Origin: Dethiosulfatibacter sp.
GTDB lineage: Bacteria > Bacillota > Clostridia > Tissierellales > Dethiosulfatibacteraceae
Direction of reading: 5' to 3'
Assembly: GCA_030591825.1 (NCBI GenBank)
Contig: JAUVAG010000067.1
Location: 1-6,628 of the forward strand
DNA length: 6,628 nt
Part shown: piece after piece, positions 5,075 through 6,628 of the stretch
Layout: each line of letters opens with the position of its first letter
How positions within the stretch are numbered: the stretch's first letter is position 1
Made by a program: the position numbers and the translations under genes
The notes under the pieces: generated by a model
What the model saw: only the letters and a program-made list of their open reading frames with translations
Told to the model about the DNA's origin: nothing
The model's database searches: none

Positions 5075-5168
5075 AATACCAGGTGCCGAATTTTGGGCCA
5101 TTATTGCAGCATAAAAAAATAATAAGGGAGCGTTATCTCACAACAAGTTTCGTACTGAATCATGCAAC

Positions 5169-5219
5169 ATTCGATATACAGTTGAACCATCTATATTTCG
5201 AATAACACAAGATTCAACT
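5169..5219. promoter_or_regulatory. Overlapping inverted repeats upstream of the sigma-54 activator
   Basis: ATTCGATATA (5169-5178) is mirrored by TATATTTCGAAT (5192-5203) with two extra T, and AGTTGAA (5180-5186) is mirrored by TTCAACT (5213-5219). They lie 36 to 86 bases before the activator start and could be operator sites for autoregulation. I could not identify a convincing promoter for the activator in this 227-nt spacer. Confidence 0.25.
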
Positions 5220-5254
5220 CAACTAAAGTTACGATATAAGCACGGAGAGGAAAA

Positions 5255-6628
5255 ATGGAAGATAAGTATTATGAATCATTAATTGAGATTTTAGACTATA
5301 TCGACGAGGGAATTCAAATCATAGACAACCATGGAAAAATAGTTTACTACAACAAGGCCGCCCGAATCTTCGATGGTATAGAAGGTCAGATTGCCATTGG
5401 TAGACATTTCCTTGAAATCTACCCTTCCCTTTCAAACGAAACCAGTACACTCATCAAGTCAATGGAAACCATGCATGCCATATTCAATGAACAGCAGGAT
5501 TTTATAAATTACAAGGGAGACAAGATTACAACAATAAACTCATCCTTTCCAATAAAAAATCACAAGAAAATTATCGGCGCCATTGAGGTGTCGAAAAATA
5601 TTACCCAGGTGAAAGAGCTTTCGGAAAAAATAGTAAACCTTCAAAGCGAATTATACAAACCTAAAAAGGAAAAGAAGAACGTAAGGCGTAGCGAAAGGTA
5701 TACTCTTGTGGACATAATAGGACAGTCAAAGGAAATGCTCAGGCTTAAGAATCTTGCCTTTAAAGCATCCCAGGCTGATTCTCCAGTACTTATAGGAGGC
5801 TCCACGGGAACTGGAAAGGAGCTCTTTGTACAGGCTATACACTATGCAAGCAAAAGGAAAAAGGAACCCTTCATTGCACAAAACTGTGCAGCACTTCCTG
5901 CAAATCTTCTGGAAAGCATGCTTTTTGGTTCAGTTAAAGGAAGTTTCACCGGAGCTGAAAACAGGCCGGGACTTTTTGAATTGGCAGACGGTGGAACACT
6001 CTTTCTTGACGAGATAAACTCCATGCCTCTTGAACTGCAGGCAAAACTTCTCCGAGCCATACAGAACAACAATATCAGAAGAGTTGGAGCAACAAATACA
6101 ACTGATGTAAATGTAAGGATAATAGCCGCCTTCAATGCCGACATAGAAGATATACTTACCAAGGGACAGATGAGACGCGACCTTTTCTACAGGCTCAATG
6201 TAATAACCCTCATAGTTCCTGATTTGAAGGAAAGGAAGGAAGATATTCCAATTCTTGTGGAGTATTTCATTGAAAAGTACAACAAGGAAATGAACAAGTT
6301 TATAACAAACCTGTCCGAAGAAGTTATGGAAATTTTCCTGAACTACGACTGGCCTGGAAATGTTAGGGAGCTAGAACATTCCATTGAGGGAATTGCAAGC
6401 ATTTATGACATAGATGTAATCCGAGAGGAACACCTTCCCTTCCAGTTCAAGACAAGAAAAAAAGCTGACGACTGCATCAAGATTGAGGAGATAGGTTCCC
6501 TTAGGAAGACTCTAGAGGATACTGAAAAGAAGATGATAGAGCTTGCCCTTCAAAAGACAGAAGGCAATATCACCAAGTCTGCTGAGATTCTGGATGTTCC
6601 AAGACAGACACTGCAGTATAGGATAAAA
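5255..6628 (+). CDS. Sigma-54-dependent transcriptional activator, PAS / AAA+ / Fis-type HTH (partial, runs off right edge)
   Basis: The frame stays open for 458 codons to the window end and lacks only its last few residues. An N-terminal PAS-type sensor domain spans about residues 8-115 (EGIQIIDNHGKIVYYNKAA at 18-36 is typical) and is followed by a linker of about 35 residues. The AAA+ domain (about 150-385) has Walker A GGSTGTGKE (181-189), a sigma-54-contact loop GSFTGA (229-234), Walker B GGTLFLDE (246-253), an arginine-finger region RRDLFYRLN (307-315) and sensor II WPGNVRELE (366-374). The C-terminus has a Fis-type helix-turn-helix beginning GNITKSAEILDVPRQTLQYR (437-456). The overall layout resembles RocR-type activators of amino-acid catabolism. 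Two deviations are visible: GSFTGA instead of GAFTGA, and Ser for the usual Glu in the Walker A. GGAG (5244-5247) lies seven bases before the ATG. It is the likely activator of the sigma-54 promoter at 4390-4405; the PAS ligand is unknown and lysine or a pathway intermediate is only an inference. Confidence 0.93.
   Translation, partial: MEDKYYESLIEILDYIDEGIQIIDNHGKIVYYNKAARIFDGIEGQIAIGRHFLEIYPSLSNETSTLIKSMETMHAIFNEQQDFINYKGDKITTINSSFPIKNHKKIIGAIEVSKNITQVKELSEKIVNLQSELYKPKKEKKNVRRSERYTLVDIIGQSKEMLRLKNLAFKASQADSPVLIGGSTGTGKELFVQAIHYASKRKKEPFIAQNCAALPANLLESMLFGSVKGSFTGAENRPGLFELADGGTLFLDEINSMPLELQAKLLRAIQNNNIRRVGATNTTDVNVRIIAAFNADIEDILTKGQMRRDLFYRLNVITLIVPDLKERKEDIPILVEYFIEKYNKEMNKFITNLSEEVMEIFLNYDWPGNVRELEHSIEGIASIYDIDVIREEHLPFQFKTRKKADDCIKIEEIGSLRKTLEDTEKKMIELALQKTEGNITKSAEILDVPRQTLQYRIK

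Noticed and set aside
5094..5108. A sigma-54-like sequence TGGGCCATTATTGCA upstream of the activator
   Set aside because: The GG-GC spacing is one base short of the strict sigma-54 spacing and the -24 block departs from consensus, so I did not call it a promoter.
5842..6162. A 106-codon minus-strand frame within the activator gene
   Set aside because: It is antisense to the conserved AAA+ motifs of the plus-strand gene and has no support of its own.

Overview
The window reads as part of an anaerobic lysine-fermentation locus from an AT-rich Gram-positive amino-acid fermenter of the Clostridia type. This rests on strong AGGAGG-like ribosome binding sites, AT-rich codon use, lysine 2,3-aminomutase beside 3,5-diaminohexanoate dehydrogenase, a YwiB-like DUF1934 protein, and a sigma-54 activator. 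The species cannot be named from the sequence alone.

Layout. The minus strand carries, in order of transcription, kdd (4219-3167), kamA (3020-1734), a P-loop protein of the KamB type (1247-240) and the first 31 codons of a MutS-related KamC-type protein (93-1, running off the left edge). This is the gene order known from lysine-fermenting clostridia and fusobacteria, where kamD and kamE (lysine 5,6-aminomutase) usually follow. The plus strand carries a divergent DUF1934 gene (4599-5027) and then a long open frame (5255 to the right edge, no stop reached) that encodes a PAS / AAA+ / Fis-type helix-turn-helix sigma-54 activator.

Regulation. A perfect match to the sigma-54 -24/-12 consensus (TGGCACG-N4-TTGCA) lies about 170 bases upstream of kdd and points into the kam operon. 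The activator encoded about 0.9 kb away is the obvious candidate partner, which suggests that lysine catabolism is switched on by a dedicated enhancer-binding protein. The DUF1934 gene has its own sigma-70-type extended -10 promoter in the same divergent spacer.

How the genes work together. KamA converts L-lysine to beta-lysine. The expected downstream kamDE product would make 3,5-diaminohexanoate, which Kdd deaminates oxidatively. KamB and KamC have no established biochemical role, but they travel with the aminomutases.

Unexplained structure. The operon has unusually long non-coding spacers: 146 nt between kdd and kamA, 486 nt between kamA and kamB, and 146 nt between kamB and kamC. All three hold strong hairpins. 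The 486-nt spacer has two inverted ~70-nt copies of an element whose flanks are conserved, while its internal stem differs in sequence but is base-paired in both copies. This is the most noteworthy unexplained signal. A pentanucleotide tandem repeat overlaps the kamB stop codon, and a 7-residue motif (NPLSPYG) occurs both near the C-terminus of KamB and near the N-terminus of KamC.
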